DNA of 64,000 nt from CAKZQX01 sp034436755 (GTDB taxonomy: Bacteria; Chloroflexota; Chloroflexia; Chloroflexales; Chloroflexaceae). Position 1 is the stretch's first letter; each line of letters starts with the position of its first letter. The stretch spans positions 62,001-126,000 of the forward strand of contig DAOTVB010000157.1 in assembly GCA_034436755.1 (NCBI GenBank), in the 5' to 3' direction. A program made the position numbers and the translations under genes. The notes below the pieces were generated by a model. It saw nothing but the letters and a program-made list of their open reading frames with translations, did not search any database and had not been told where the DNA came from. Below are positions 33,297 to 42,755 of the stretch, one piece after another.

Positions 33297-34580
33297 ATGA
33301 ACTATCGTGCAGTGTTGCATGCACAGAATCTCTTCTTCTTTCTGCTCTATATCACAGCGCTGGCCCTGGCTGCGGTGTTGGTGTACGAGACATTGCTGCT
33401 GACCCGGCAGGTGCCGTCGCCGTTCAGCGGCGGTGTTGCAGTTGTGGCCGAACCGACCAGTACCGCACCTGCTCTGATGGGAAGTACCGCCATGTCTGCC
33501 AACCCACCTACGCCGGTTCCCACCGTTCCGCTGCTGGAGTTGAGCCTGCCGGCAGAGCAGCAGTTTGGCTACCATCCCAAAACCGGGCGATATATTGCGG
33601 CCTGGCTACCGCCATCGTTCAGCGGTGGCGCGCGCGAGTCATTTGAGGCCAATAAAGATATCCTCGATGAGATCAGCCCGTTCTGGTACACGACCGATGG
33701 GAGCGGCCGGCTCTATGGTAATCGTGACGACGAACTGGTACGCATTGCCCACGAGAATAATGTGCTGGTGATCCCGACGATCCATAATGTCGGTGATTAT
33801 GAAGCAGTGGTGGCGATGCTGCTCGACCCCCAGCGCCGGACGAACCATATTCAGCATATCCTGAATGAAGTGCTGGCCCACAACTACGATGGTATCGATA
33901 TCGATTATGAGTCGCTTGATCCGGGATTGCGCGAAGAGTTTTCGGCCTTTATTATCGAGCTGGCCGATGCGCTCCACTCGCACAACAAAATGCTGACGGT
34001 TGCGGTGCATGCCAAGGATAGCGACTATGGCGGACTGGGTGGCTACCAGGATTGGGTGGTGATGGGCAAGTATGTGGATCGCCTGCGCATTATGACCTAT
34101 GATTACCACTGGCGCGGTAGCGGTCCCGGCCCGGTTGCGCCACTCTACTGGGTCCAGTCGGTTGCGGAGTATGCCCAGACGGTGGTTGATCCCTCCAAGA
34201 TTGTTATTGGCGTGCCGTTCTATGGCTATGACTGGCCCGAATCGGGTGGTCCGGCCCGCGCGCTGCCCTGGGGCGATATCGAGGATCTGATCGATGCGCA
34301 GGGGTTAACCGTCGATCTGCGGCAGCGTGATGACCGGGGGCTGATCCAGGAGAGCCGCCTGTTCTATGAAACCGAGGCGGGAAGACGCGAGGTCTGGTTT
34401 ATGACGGATCAGAGCCTCGCCTCGAAGCTTGACCTGGTACAGGAGATGGATCTGGCAGGGATTGCGATCTGGCAACTGGGCTATGAGAAGCCGGAATATT
34501 GGGAAGTTATTCGCAGCCAGTTAGTGGAAGACCCGGTGCAGATTCAGCGGGAAATAAACCAGTGGTTGCCGGAGCATTAA
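33297..34580 (+). CDS. Glycoside hydrolase family 18 protein (YaaH/SagA-like)
   Basis: A 428-residue membrane-anchored glycosidase. An N-terminal helix (FFFLLYITALALAAVLVYETLLL) is followed by a Pro/Thr linker and the GH18 barrel. The catalytic DGIDIDYE spans D198-E205, with E205 the acid. Motifs such as GYHPKTGRYIAAWLPPSF, RLRIMTYDYHWRGSGPGP and IVIGVPFYGYDWP resemble spore-germination/cell-wall GH18 enzymes. Likely target is N-acetylglucosamine-containing wall glycan. The ATG at 33297 is preferred to a longer frame overlapping the previous gene. It is in an operon with the zincin and the TPR gene. Confidence 0.9.
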   Translation: MNYRAVLHAQNLFFFLLYITALALAAVLVYETLLLTRQVPSPFSGGVAVVAEPTSTAPALMGSTAMSANPPTPVPTVPLLELSLPAEQQFGYHPKTGRYIAAWLPPSFSGGARESFEANKDILDEISPFWYTTDGSGRLYGNRDDELVRIAHENNVLVIPTIHNVGDYEAVVAMLLDPQRRTNHIQHILNEVLAHNYDGIDIDYESLDPGLREEFSAFIIELADALHSHNKMLTVAVHAKDSDYGGLGGYQDWVVMGKYVDRLRIMTYDYHWRGSGPGPVAPLYWVQSVAEYAQTVVDPSKIVIGVPFYGYDWPESGGPARALPWGDIEDLIDAQGLTVDLRQRDDRGLIQESRLFYETEAGRREVWFMTDQSLASKLDLVQEMDLAGIAIWQLGYEKPEYWEVIRSQLVEDPVQIQREINQWLPEH

Positions 34581-34584
34581 ACGT

Positions 34585-35694
34585 ATGCATAAAGCATTTA
34601 GCAGCCGCCCGGCCGAGGGAGGGACGCAGTTGACGGTCCCACCCGGCCGGCAAGATGGTTCTAATGGTGCGCCGGAGGCCGGTGTCCGCGCCAATACCGC
34701 TGAGGCGAATCGGCTCTACCAGCGCGGGGTTGCCGCCGCGCGGGGTGGGCAGCGCCGTATCGCCGCCGGGTTCCTGACGCGTTCGGTGCAACTGGACCCG
34801 CGCAATGAGCGGGCCTGGCTCTGGTTGAGCGGTGTGCTGGATGATCCGCACCAGATTGCCTTCTGCCTGCGCGCTGTGCTCAAGCTCAATCCCGCCAATG
34901 AGCGGGCCCAGAAGGGGTTGCGCTGGCTGGAGGAGCGGCAACTGCTGCAGGGCCAACCCAAACCCTCACCCGTCTTGAATGTGCAGCTTGATGAGCCGTT
35001 GCCGCAGCAGGAAGCCCGTGAACATACGGAATCCTGGTGGGTCAACTGGCGGCGCACCCGGCGCGATATGCGGCGGGTGCAGTTGCTCTTCTGGAGCGTG
35101 CCGCTGATCCTGTTGAGCCTGGCCCTGGTATTGCATCAGTCTTTTGGAACGGCCGTGGAGCAGCGTAATAACCCACCGCCGGTACCCGCCGAGATCTCGT
35201 CTGCGGTTATGCCCGAAATCACCGTAGAGGATAGTGTGGTACCGATCCTGGAGTCGGAGATGGCTTCGGTGCGCCAGGGGAAGTTAATCAGCTACTTCGA
35301 CACGATGGATGCCATGCGGCAGCAACTACGCAATGCCGTGGATAGCTATCGCAATGCGACCTCTCGGCCTGGCGGAACCTCGGTTGGGCATGCCTCCGCT
35401 GCGCAGCGTCTGCGCGATCAGGTGGAGCAGATCCATACCAGCATGAAAGCCGTGACACCCCCGGCGGAGGTGGAACAGGCCCATGCCTCCTATCTGCGCG
35501 GGTTAGAGGTGGAAATGGACGCACTCAACGAGTTGCTCGAGTTTTACAGCAGCTACGAGGTTGAGCGCGCAAATCGGGCGGCCCTTGGGTTTCAGGAGGC
35601 GAGCGGGTATATCAACCGTGCCCGCGCTGAGTTTGACCGCTATGCGCAACAGATCGGTCTGCTCAACACGGTTCCTGTGCATACGCCCCGTTAG
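34585..35694 (+). CDS. TPR-containing single-pass membrane protein
   Basis: A 369-residue protein. Residues about 38-120 form TPR-like helices (AEANRLYQRGVAAARGGQRR, NERAWLWLSGVLDDPHQIAFCLRAVLKLNPANERAQKGL). One membrane helix follows (about 170-185, LFWSVPLILLSLALVL), then an extracytoplasmic helical domain rich in charged residues. It begins 4 nt after GH18. Its last bases overlap by 4 bp the end of the convergent GGDEF gene. It may scaffold the glycosidase at the membrane; this is inference from the operon only. Confidence 0.82.
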   Translation: MHKAFSSRPAEGGTQLTVPPGRQDGSNGAPEAGVRANTAEANRLYQRGVAAARGGQRRIAAGFLTRSVQLDPRNERAWLWLSGVLDDPHQIAFCLRAVLKLNPANERAQKGLRWLEERQLLQGQPKPSPVLNVQLDEPLPQQEAREHTESWWVNWRRTRRDMRRVQLLFWSVPLILLSLALVLHQSFGTAVEQRNNPPPVPAEISSAVMPEITVEDSVVPILESEMASVRQGKLISYFDTMDAMRQQLRNAVDSYRNATSRPGGTSVGHASAAQRLRDQVEQIHTSMKAVTPPAEVEQAHASYLRGLEVEMDALNELLEFYSSYEVERANRAALGFQEASGYINRARAEFDRYAQQIGLLNTVPVHTPR

Positions 35695-38600
35695 TATGAA
35701 ACGTTGAGCGGATAGACCAGCATTTCGGCGAAGACCACCTGATCGCGCCCCCCGGCTTTAGCCCGGTAGAGGGCGCTGTCCGCGGCCTTCAGCACCTCGT
35801 CACTGGTTGCGCCATGGATGGGGAAGACGGCAACCCCCAGCGACACGCTGACACTGCCAAGGGTCTGTCCGGCATGCTGCACCTGCATCTGCTTCACACT
35901 TGCCCGTACCTGCTCGGCGCGGCGGTGGGTATCTTCCAGCGATGCCCCCGGCATAATCAGGACAAATTCTTCCCCACCATACCGACAGACAATATCTTCA
36001 CCGCGTGTCTCCAGTTGGAGAAACTCCGCCATACTGCGCAAGAGTGTATCACCGCCATCGTGCCCGTAGGTGTCATTAAACTGTTTAAAGTGGTCGATAT
36101 CCAGCATCACCACGCCAACCGGATGGTCGGCCCGCTCGGCCCGGCGCAGTTCCCGCTCCAGCGTCTCGTCCAGGTAGCGCCGGTTGAACAGCCCGGTCAA
36201 CGGATCGCGGATCGACTGCCGGCGTAGCGTAACCCGCAAACGCACATTCGACAGGGCCAGCGCGACCTGTTTCGCCAGTGCCACGGCCAGATGCTGCTTG
36301 GCTTCGCTGGTGCGCCGGTTGAGCCCGGCTTCGCGCCCGGCAACTGGTGGTGCCATCTGGAGATGCAGCACGCCAAGCGTTTCGCCCTGAGCCGTCAGGG
36401 GCACACAGATAGAAGACTGACCACCCATTGCATGCACATGCGCACACATGATATCCGTGAGCGGATCATCCACCACATGCACCCGTCCCAGGCGCAGCGC
36501 CCAGCACTCCTCGTTGGTAAAGTCGCGCACATTTATGGGCAACTCGCCCCAGACCACAACCGGCTCAATTGAGCGCTGGGTTGTTCGGCGCACTCCCAGC
36601 ATGCCCGAGTCGCCCGGGAACAACCGCCGCGCAAAGCGGACAATGACGCCGTAAGCCTCCTCGACCGAGGTACAGATCTGCAGCACCTCGCTCAGTTCGC
36701 TAAGAATGGTGATTTCGTGGGTGCGCTGCTCCAACTCGGCCACCCAGGTTGTCAGGCTAATGTTGGTCTGCCGCAGTTCCGCCTCGACCCGCTTCATCTC
36801 CGTAATATCGCGGGCAATGGCCGTTATGCTGGTCATCTCGCCGGCGGTATTATAGTGGGGATTAATGGTCCAGAGCATGGAGTAGACTTCCCCGGTCTGG
36901 CTGAGCAGCCGGTTCTCGAAGGTCGCGCTGGTGATGCCGTTCTGCATCCAGGTCATAAAGGCCATCTCGGTGCGCACGCGATCATCGGGATGCACAAAGT
37001 CGAATGCCAACCGGCCCAGACACTCCTCCGGCGGCAGGCCATAGAGGCGTTCGGTGTTGTGATTAACGTAGGTGAAATAACCATCGGCATCCACCTGGAT
37101 AATCAGATCATCGGTACCTTCAACTACGGCACGGTAGCACTCCTCTTTCATCCGCAGCGTCTCTTCTACCTGGACCTGCGCGGTAATATCCCGGTTGCTG
37201 GCACGCTGCCCCAGGCGGCGGCCCTCCCGGTCATACACCGGCTGGCAGGCATGCCCAATCCAGCGTTCTTCGCCATCGCGGGTGGTAATGCGAAACCGGG
37301 TAGAAAAAGCACCGGCACACTGTCCTTCCCCGTGCAGATGTTCCGCCACCCGTTGCCGGTCATCCGAATGGATAATCCTTTTCAGCCAGTCCGGGTCGGC
37401 CTGAAATACCTCCGGCGCGTAGCCGGTAATGCGTTCACAGGACGGTGAGACATAGAGATAGCGCCCATCCTCTCCGACCCAGTATTCCCAATCGTAGGTA
37501 AAATCGGCGATCATGCGAAAGCGCGCTTCACTCACACGTAGCTCCTGTTCCATATGCTTCAGATAGCTGATATCCGCGAGGACACAGACAATCCCGGCGG
37601 CTGCATCAGGTTGCGCCGGAAGCAACACCCCGGACAACAGAACCGGGAGCAATGCACCGTTCCGGGTGCGGCAAACTTGCTCAACGCCGCTGATTGTGCC
37701 ATGGCGCCGGATCGATGGGAGAATGTCGCGATGAAACTGTGATGGGCTATTTGCAAAGAGCAGCGTTACATCCTGCCCGAGCAGGTCGGCCTCTCGATAG
37801 CCGGTTTGTTGACATAGCGCCGGGTTGACCAGCCGAATAGTTCCCTCAGGTGTAATGATTGCAACACCCTCGGCTAACGACCAGAGCATATCGTGGGTTG
37901 CCGGCTCCGGTGTGGGGGCAAAAATCCGGACGTGGAAGGTGCCATAGAACAGTATACTCCCACTACTAACGGCTGCCAACGCCAAAATTTCCATAACTGG
38001 AAGGCGTGTGCCGGCCAGGAGTAGCAGAAAGAGAAGCGCATCGATCAGGGCCGGGACAACCAGCCCGGCCAGCAGTACCTGTCGCCGTCGCCGGGTGCGG
38101 GGATCGGCTAACCTGACTGGAGCCGTTATGAACCGCACCGTCCAGATCAGTGTCAGCAGCAGCAGCCAGACCAGGCCAATGCTACCGAACCCGACCGCTC
38201 TGGACGGAGCCAGGGTCCAGAGGTTCCAGATGCCCCGTACCGGCATGCCGAGCAGTCCCACAAAGGGGTGGAGTAGCGCCAGGAGCAGCGCCGAGCCGTA
38301 CACCACCGCCAGGATCGGATAGACAAAGCGTGCGGGCACACCAGCCCACTGCCACGCCAGGTGAAATCCAATGGCCGTTGTGGGAAAGAGCAGCAGCAAC
38401 CAGCCACTCCAAAAGGTTGCTGCTTCAACCGTCCGCGCGGCCTGGAACTGGAACACTACAAAGAAAACCAGTCCCATGCCCAGACAGTAGGCCGCCACCA
38501 GATAGTTGCGCTGTTGTGGAACAGCCTGATCATAGATCAGGTTCGCCAGCGACAGATAGAGTGCGGCAGCCACCAGCGGTATGACTGTAAGTAGACTCAT
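35691..38600 (-). CDS. Multi-domain diguanylate cyclase (7TM-PAS-PAS-PAS-GAF-GGDEF)
   Basis: A 969-residue sensor that should make cyclic di-GMP. It has an N-terminal seven-helix membrane module (to about 225). Three PAS units follow at about 238-350 (VRLVNPALCQQTGYREADLLGQDV), 360-480 (YLYVSPSCERITGYAPEV, RDGEERWIGHACQPVYDREGR) and 490-615 (YFTYVNHNTERLYGLPPEECLGR). A GAF domain lies at about 640-790. The GGDEF domain has the active signature RYGGEEF (GGEEF, residues 875-879), an accepted active variant, with LDIDHFKQFNDTYGHDGGD. No EAL domain. The gene overlaps the TPR gene tail by 4 bp. Confidence 0.92.
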   Translation of the reverse strand: MSLLTVIPLVAAALYLSLANLIYDQAVPQQRNYLVAAYCLGMGLVFFVVFQFQAARTVEAATFWSGWLLLLFPTTAIGFHLAWQWAGVPARFVYPILAVVYGSALLLALLHPFVGLLGMPVRGIWNLWTLAPSRAVGFGSIGLVWLLLLTLIWTVRFITAPVRLADPRTRRRRQVLLAGLVVPALIDALLFLLLLAGTRLPVMEILALAAVSSGSILFYGTFHVRIFAPTPEPATHDMLWSLAEGVAIITPEGTIRLVNPALCQQTGYREADLLGQDVTLLFANSPSQFHRDILPSIRRHGTISGVEQVCRTRNGALLPVLLSGVLLPAQPDAAAGIVCVLADISYLKHMEQELRVSEARFRMIADFTYDWEYWVGEDGRYLYVSPSCERITGYAPEVFQADPDWLKRIIHSDDRQRVAEHLHGEGQCAGAFSTRFRITTRDGEERWIGHACQPVYDREGRRLGQRASNRDITAQVQVEETLRMKEECYRAVVEGTDDLIIQVDADGYFTYVNHNTERLYGLPPEECLGRLAFDFVHPDDRVRTEMAFMTWMQNGITSATFENRLLSQTGEVYSMLWTINPHYNTAGEMTSITAIARDITEMKRVEAELRQTNISLTTWVAELEQRTHEITILSELSEVLQICTSVEEAYGVIVRFARRLFPGDSGMLGVRRTTQRSIEPVVVWGELPINVRDFTNEECWALRLGRVHVVDDPLTDIMCAHVHAMGGQSSICVPLTAQGETLGVLHLQMAPPVAGREAGLNRRTSEAKQHLAVALAKQVALALSNVRLRVTLRRQSIRDPLTGLFNRRYLDETLERELRRAERADHPVGVVMLDIDHFKQFNDTYGHDGGDTLLRSMAEFLQLETRGEDIVCRYGGEEFVLIMPGASLEDTHRRAEQVRASVKQMQVQHAGQTLGSVSVSLGVAVFPIHGATSDEVLKAADSALYRAKAGGRDQVVFAEMLVYPLNVSY

Positions 38601-38848
38601 GATTGTTCTTCATTGAACAGAACCCAGCACCTGGAAGCAACAGTCTGCCGGTTGTCAGGGACACGAAAGGGGCAACGCATGCGTCGCCCCCCTTTCTCCT
38701 AAGCAACCACCGCCTGCCGGGAAGGGCATCGGCGACCTTCCAGTGTGGTACTATATATTTTTCGATCTAAGTTTACCGCATAACAGCCAACATGTCTATA
38801 CATAAATACCCGTAGTTTGTATGCGGAGAATCCTGATACGTCTATTTC

Positions 38849-38953
38849 ACACGAGTTACGCGGTAATGATGCAAACGGGAAGTTTGACCTGATGAAAACC
38901 CGCCCTGCCGCAGGCGGAGTCGCCTGTCGGGTCAACGACCGCGTAACTCCTGT
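38849..38953. mobile_element. MITE-like element, family 1, short copy (105 bp) with perfect target duplication
   Basis: Termini ACACGAGTTACGCGGT and ACCGCGTAACTCCTGT, flanked on both sides by ATTTC (38844-38848 and 38954-38958). The central hairpin is replaced by a shorter GCCCTGCCGCAGGCGG segment. It lies upstream of ilvD. Confidence 0.92.
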
Positions 38954-39177
38954 ATTTCATACCAGTGAGTCGGGGCACGTCGGTGAGCTATTTGCGTCGC
39001 AATTCGTTGCGTACTATCATTAGCAGACCGAAACACGCTGCCCGGATGGTCGTTCTGCCCGCAGCACGCGCCTGCGCCGGAGCGGACATACCGACGGGCG
39101 GCGTACGAAACAGCGTTTCCACCAGCGTGATCTCATCACCGGGAATCACGCACAAAGGTCAGCCAGAGGAGCAAACT
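38954..39177 (+). other. ilvD leader region
   Basis: About 220 nt between a repeat element and ilvD. I see no recognisable riboswitch or T-box motif. A short stretch of Val/Leu codons (ATGGTCGTTCTGCCC) occurs but is not followed by a stop, so it is not called a leader peptide. Confidence 0.3.
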
Positions 39178-40866
39178 ATGCCATGGAACAACCGGAGTAA
39201 GATCGTCACCGAGGGCGTTCAGCGTACGCCCAATCGGGCAATGCTACGCGCGGTCGGGTTTAGCGACGAGGACTTTAGCAAACCGATTGTGGGGATTGCC
39301 AATGGCTTCAGCACCATCACCCCCTGTAATGCAGGGCTGAACGACCTGTCCCTCCGTGCGGAGGCGGCGATGCGCACAGCGGGGGCGATGCCGCAACTCT
39401 TTGGCACAATTACCATTAGTGACGGTATCTCGATGGGCACCGAAGGGATGAAATACTCGCTCGTGTCCCGCGAGGTCATCGCCGATGCGATTGAGACGGT
39501 CTGCAATGGACAGAGTATGGATGGGGTGCTGGCCGTCGGCGGGTGTGACAAGAATATGCCGGGGGCAATGATTGCGATTGCACGCCTGAATATTCCGGCC
39601 ATCTTTGTCTATGGCGGGACGATCAAGCCCGGCCACTACAAAGACCGCGACCTGACGATTGTGAGCGCATTTGAGGCGGTTGGGCAGTACAGCGCCAAAA
39701 AGATCGCCGAGGACGAACTGCTGGAAGTTGAGCGGCGCGCCTGCCCGGGTGCCGGCTCATGCGGCGGGATGTTCACGGCCAACACGATGTCGTCGGCAAT
39801 CGAGGCGATGGGCATGAGTCTGCGGGCCTCATCAACGATGGCGGCGGAAGACCCGGAGAAGGCCCACAGTGCTGCACGCTCCGGGGAGGTGCTGGTGGAG
39901 GCCATTCAGCAGCAGCGGCTGCCCCGCGCGATTATGACCCGCAAAGCGTTTGAGAATGCCATTACCGTGGTGATGGCGCTGGGCGGCTCGACCAATGCGG
40001 TGCTGCATATGCTGGCAATTGCGCATGCCGCCGAGGTGCCCCTGACCATCGACGACTTTGAGACGATCCGGCAGCGGGTGCCGGTGCTCTGCGATCTGAA
40101 GCCGTCGGGTCGGTATGTGGCGACCGATCTACACCAGGTCGGCGGTGTGCCGCAGGTGATGAAGATGCTGCTGACGCATGATCTGCTCCACGGCGACGCG
40201 CTGACCATCACCGGCCAGACTATTGCCGAGGTGCTGGCGGATGTGCCGGATGAGCCACCCGCCGGGCAGGATGTGATCCGGCCCTGGGGTGAGCCGGTCT
40301 ATGCGCAGGGGCATCTGGCGATCCTGCGGGGCAACCTGGCCCCGCAGGGGTGTGTTGCCAAGATTACCGGCATCAAGCATCGCAGCATCACCGGCCCGGC
40401 GCGCGTGTTCGAGTCGGAAGAGACCTGCCTGGAGGCGGTCCTGGCGGGCAAAATCAACTCCGGCGATGTTCTGATTGTGCGCTACGAGGGACCGAAGGGC
40501 GGCCCCGGCATGCGCGAGATGCTGGCACCCACCTCGGCGATTATCGGCGCAGGGTTGGGTGACTCGGTCGGGTTGATCACCGATGGGCGCTTCTCCGGCG
40601 GCACCTATGGCCTGGTTGTGGGCCATGTTGCACCTGAGGCGGCGGTGGGCGGCCCGATTGCGCTGGTGCAGGAGGGCGACTCGATCACGATTGATGCGGA
40701 CACCCTCCGGCTCCAGATTAATCTGCCGGATGACGAACTGGCGCGCCGCCGGGCAGCCTGGCAGCCGCCGGCGCCCCGCTACACCCGGGGCGTCCTGGCG
40801 AAGTATGCCCGGCTCGTCTCCAGCAGCAGCCTGGGAGCCGTGACCGATCTGCATTTGAGCGAGTGA
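39178..40866 (+). CDS. ilvD: Dihydroxy-acid dehydratase
   Basis: A 562-residue iron-sulfur enzyme converting 2,3-dihydroxy-isovalerate and -methylvalerate to 2-oxo acids in valine and isoleucine synthesis (and pantothenate). Cluster ligands are C50 (TPCNAG), C123 (GGCDKNMPG) and C195 (GSCGGMFTANTMS). PGMREMLAPTS and DGRFSGGTYGLVVGHVAPEA are intact. The start is the ATG at 39178 with GAGGAG 7 nt upstream, although the frame stays open far upstream. No other ilv gene is adjacent. Confidence 0.96.
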   Translation: MPWNNRSKIVTEGVQRTPNRAMLRAVGFSDEDFSKPIVGIANGFSTITPCNAGLNDLSLRAEAAMRTAGAMPQLFGTITISDGISMGTEGMKYSLVSREVIADAIETVCNGQSMDGVLAVGGCDKNMPGAMIAIARLNIPAIFVYGGTIKPGHYKDRDLTIVSAFEAVGQYSAKKIAEDELLEVERRACPGAGSCGGMFTANTMSSAIEAMGMSLRASSTMAAEDPEKAHSAARSGEVLVEAIQQQRLPRAIMTRKAFENAITVVMALGGSTNAVLHMLAIAHAAEVPLTIDDFETIRQRVPVLCDLKPSGRYVATDLHQVGGVPQVMKMLLTHDLLHGDALTITGQTIAEVLADVPDEPPAGQDVIRPWGEPVYAQGHLAILRGNLAPQGCVAKITGIKHRSITGPARVFESEETCLEAVLAGKINSGDVLIVRYEGPKGGPGMREMLAPTSAIIGAGLGDSVGLITDGRFSGGTYGLVVGHVAPEAAVGGPIALVQEGDSITIDADTLRLQINLPDDELARRRAAWQPPAPRYTRGVLAKYARLVSSSSLGAVTDLHLSE

Positions 40867-40873
40867 TCCCGTG

Positions 40874-41015
40874 ATACCGATGTGTTGTCATCGTTACCGA
40901 GCACACCGAGCACACCGAGCACACCGAGAGCGCAGCGATGATACACGGGAATGTGCCGCCGTTGCGCTCATTGCGCCTGTTCCCGTTGATTGCTGGTTTG
41001 CCGGCACATTGGTAT
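40874..41015. mobile_element. MITE-like element, family 2, copy 1 (142 bp)
   Basis: Termini ATACCGATGTG and CACATTGGTAT are inverted repeats (10/11). Inside are three ACCGAGCAC-type 10-bp repeats and GTGCCGCCGTTGCGCTCATT. The second copy is at 46399-46522. No transposase is encoded. Confidence 0.75.
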
Positions 41016-41027
41016 GATAGGTGCCGC

Positions 41028-41282
41028 GTGTCCAGGCGCGCCTGTACGGATTGCCGTTTTTATGAGGGCACAGCGGATGTGGGTGATCCGTTGTGCCCCT
41101 CATCTATGTTAGACCACACAGCAATTCCAGCCTTCCAATCGCGCTCCTGCTATCTCTGGTATACTACCCGCGCGCTAAACGACCAGTTTTACGACGCAGT
41201 GCGTCCCTATCTTGAAGACCAGGTATGCAATACAATCACAACTGTTACTCGTCTTGCACCACCAGGCGCTGCCTGCAGGTAA
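41028..41282 (+). CDS. Small cysteine-rich hypothetical protein
   Basis: About 84 residues beginning VSRRACTDCRFYEGTADVGD. It has a CTDC pair, a later CPSS and SCYLW, giving four cysteines in a pattern that could bind a metal, and ends ALNDQFYDAVRPYLEDQVCN. It is read from a GTG just after the family 2 element; a longer frame from 40938 would use repeat sequence. The last 58 nt overlap the next gene. No family is recognised, and confidence is low. Confidence 0.4.
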   Translation: MSRRACTDCRFYEGTADVGDPLCPSSMLDHTAIPAFQSRSCYLWYTTRALNDQFYDAVRPYLEDQVCNTITTVTRLAPPGAACR

Positions 41283-42373
41283 GCCGTCTGCTCCTGCTGC
41301 TGCTCCTGCTGCTGACCAGTTGCACGCCGGAGCCGTCCACCTCGGCGCTGTCGGCGGGGGAACTGCCGCCGATGACGGTGCGGGGCGCACAACTGCGCGC
41401 CGGCGGACGCCCGTTTGAGGTACGCGGGGTCAACTATTTGCGTCCATCCACCGACGACCCGGTGGTCTGCCCGCGCCTGCAGTTTGGCGCGGACGGCAAC
41501 TGCCCGTGGGATCTGCCCGCCATCCAGTCCGACCTGGATCAGTTGCAGGCGCTGGGGGTCAACAGCCTGCGGCTCTTCCTGAACTTCTATGTGTTTGGCG
41601 GTGCGCAGTTAACCGACCCGAACTACCGTATGGACCTCTGGCTGGAACGCCTCGATATGTTCATCACCGAAGCAAATCAGCGCGGAATCTATGTGATGCC
41701 GGTGCTACTGGCAAAGTACCCGCAGGACCGCTTTGCCCCGGAAGACTACACAATGGCGCTTGAGCAGCATGTGCGCCCGGTGGTGACACATATGGCCGGG
41801 AAGCCGGGCATCCTGGCCTGGGATCTGTTTAACGAGCCGGATATCGGTAGCCCGGTCGATATCCGCTGCTGGGATTGGGACAACGCCGATTTCCCGCTCT
41901 GCTTTCGGCTGGCGAACGAGCGGAAGCAGTTTATCCAGGCAATTCATGATGAGGTCAAGCGGCTCGATCCGGAACGACTGACGACGGTGGGTCTGGCCTT
42001 TGCCAAGAACTATTTCGAGCCCTGGGAGGCGGATCTGCGCCTGGCCGATGTTGTCGATTTCTACACATTTCACTACTATGACGATGATCCCTACGACAGC
42101 GGGCGCTACGCTGCGCACTGGTACTATGGGCAGGGCTTCCCGGATGATCTGCAGCGGGCCGTTGCCGAGTTAGCCATGCTGGAGCCGGAGCGGCCGGTGG
42201 TAATCACCGAACTGGGCTTCCCCACCGATGCGGGCAGCCGGCGCACACCCGCCGACCTGGCCCATGATCTGCGCCGGGCACAGCAGACCGCACGGGCGGC
42301 CGGGGCCGGCGGTATCCTGCTCTGGCCCTTCCAGGACGAGTCGGAAGCGCTGATTGGTGATCTCTATCAGTAA
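41225..42373 (+). CDS. Secreted clan GH-A glycosidase (GH5-like lipoprotein)
   Basis: A 382-residue (beta/alpha)8-barrel hydrolase. The signal LLLLLLLLLTSC is a lipobox, and EVRGVNYL with the ALGVNSLRLFLNFY strand is typical. The acid/base is E204 in WDLFNEPD and the nucleophile is E329 in VITELGF. These are the clan-A signatures; the family may be GH5 (mannanase/cellulase-like), but the substrate cannot be read. The start codon is uncertain because the preceding frame overlaps and no strong ribosome site is seen. An inverted-repeat element begins 3 nt after the stop. Confidence 0.83.
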   Translation: MQYNHNCYSSCTTRRCLQVSRLLLLLLLLLTSCTPEPSTSALSAGELPPMTVRGAQLRAGGRPFEVRGVNYLRPSTDDPVVCPRLQFGADGNCPWDLPAIQSDLDQLQALGVNSLRLFLNFYVFGGAQLTDPNYRMDLWLERLDMFITEANQRGIYVMPVLLAKYPQDRFAPEDYTMALEQHVRPVVTHMAGKPGILAWDLFNEPDIGSPVDIRCWDWDNADFPLCFRLANERKQFIQAIHDEVKRLDPERLTTVGLAFAKNYFEPWEADLRLADVVDFYTFHYYDDDPYDSGRYAAHWYYGQGFPDDLQRAVAELAMLEPERPVVITELGFPTDAGSRRTPADLAHDLRRAQQTARAAGAGGILLWPFQDESEALIGDLYQ

Positions 42374-42376
42374 ATG

Positions 42377-42571
42377 ACACGACTTATGCGGTGGGTGCTC
42401 AAACCGGACGTTTGAGCAGATGGAAGCCTGATTCGCCTGCGGCAGCATAGTACTATTTTGTCTTTTTCACAAAAAATTTGCACCCGTGCAAATTTTTTGT
42501 GAAAAAGACTGGAATTTTCCGCCCTGCCGGAGGCGAAATGCTCTGCCAGGTCAGTGACCGCATAACTCGTG
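42377..42571. mobile_element. MITE-like element, family 1, with perfect 22-bp hairpin
   Basis: Left end ACACGACTTATGCGGT and right end ACCGCATAACTCGTG. The paired T/A change in both ends keeps the inverted repeat perfect. Hairpin arms are 42462-42483 and 42486-42507. No target duplication is seen. A second left end (ACACGACTTACGTGG) starts at 42582. Confidence 0.85.
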
Positions 42572-42755
42572 GCAATTACTGACACGACTTACGTGGTGGG
42601 GTATCGTCTGCGGCAGGGCGGCGTCCGGGTCTGGCACACAACCGAAACCGGCGATACCGCGCATGTCCTGGCATTGCTGGAATGCAGGTGCAGGATCATT
42701 GTGGTGGGGAGCACTAAACAAACCATTTAGTTGCCAAACTATTGCACAGGTCAAC

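Noticed and set aside
39001..39177. ilvD leader peptide with Val/Leu codons
   Set aside because: The candidate frame does not stop before ilvD and no attenuator hairpin pair is visible.
40938..41027. N-terminal extension of the small cysteine-rich protein
   Set aside because: These codons fall in the family 2 inverted-repeat element and are matched at 46.45 kb in a non-coding place.
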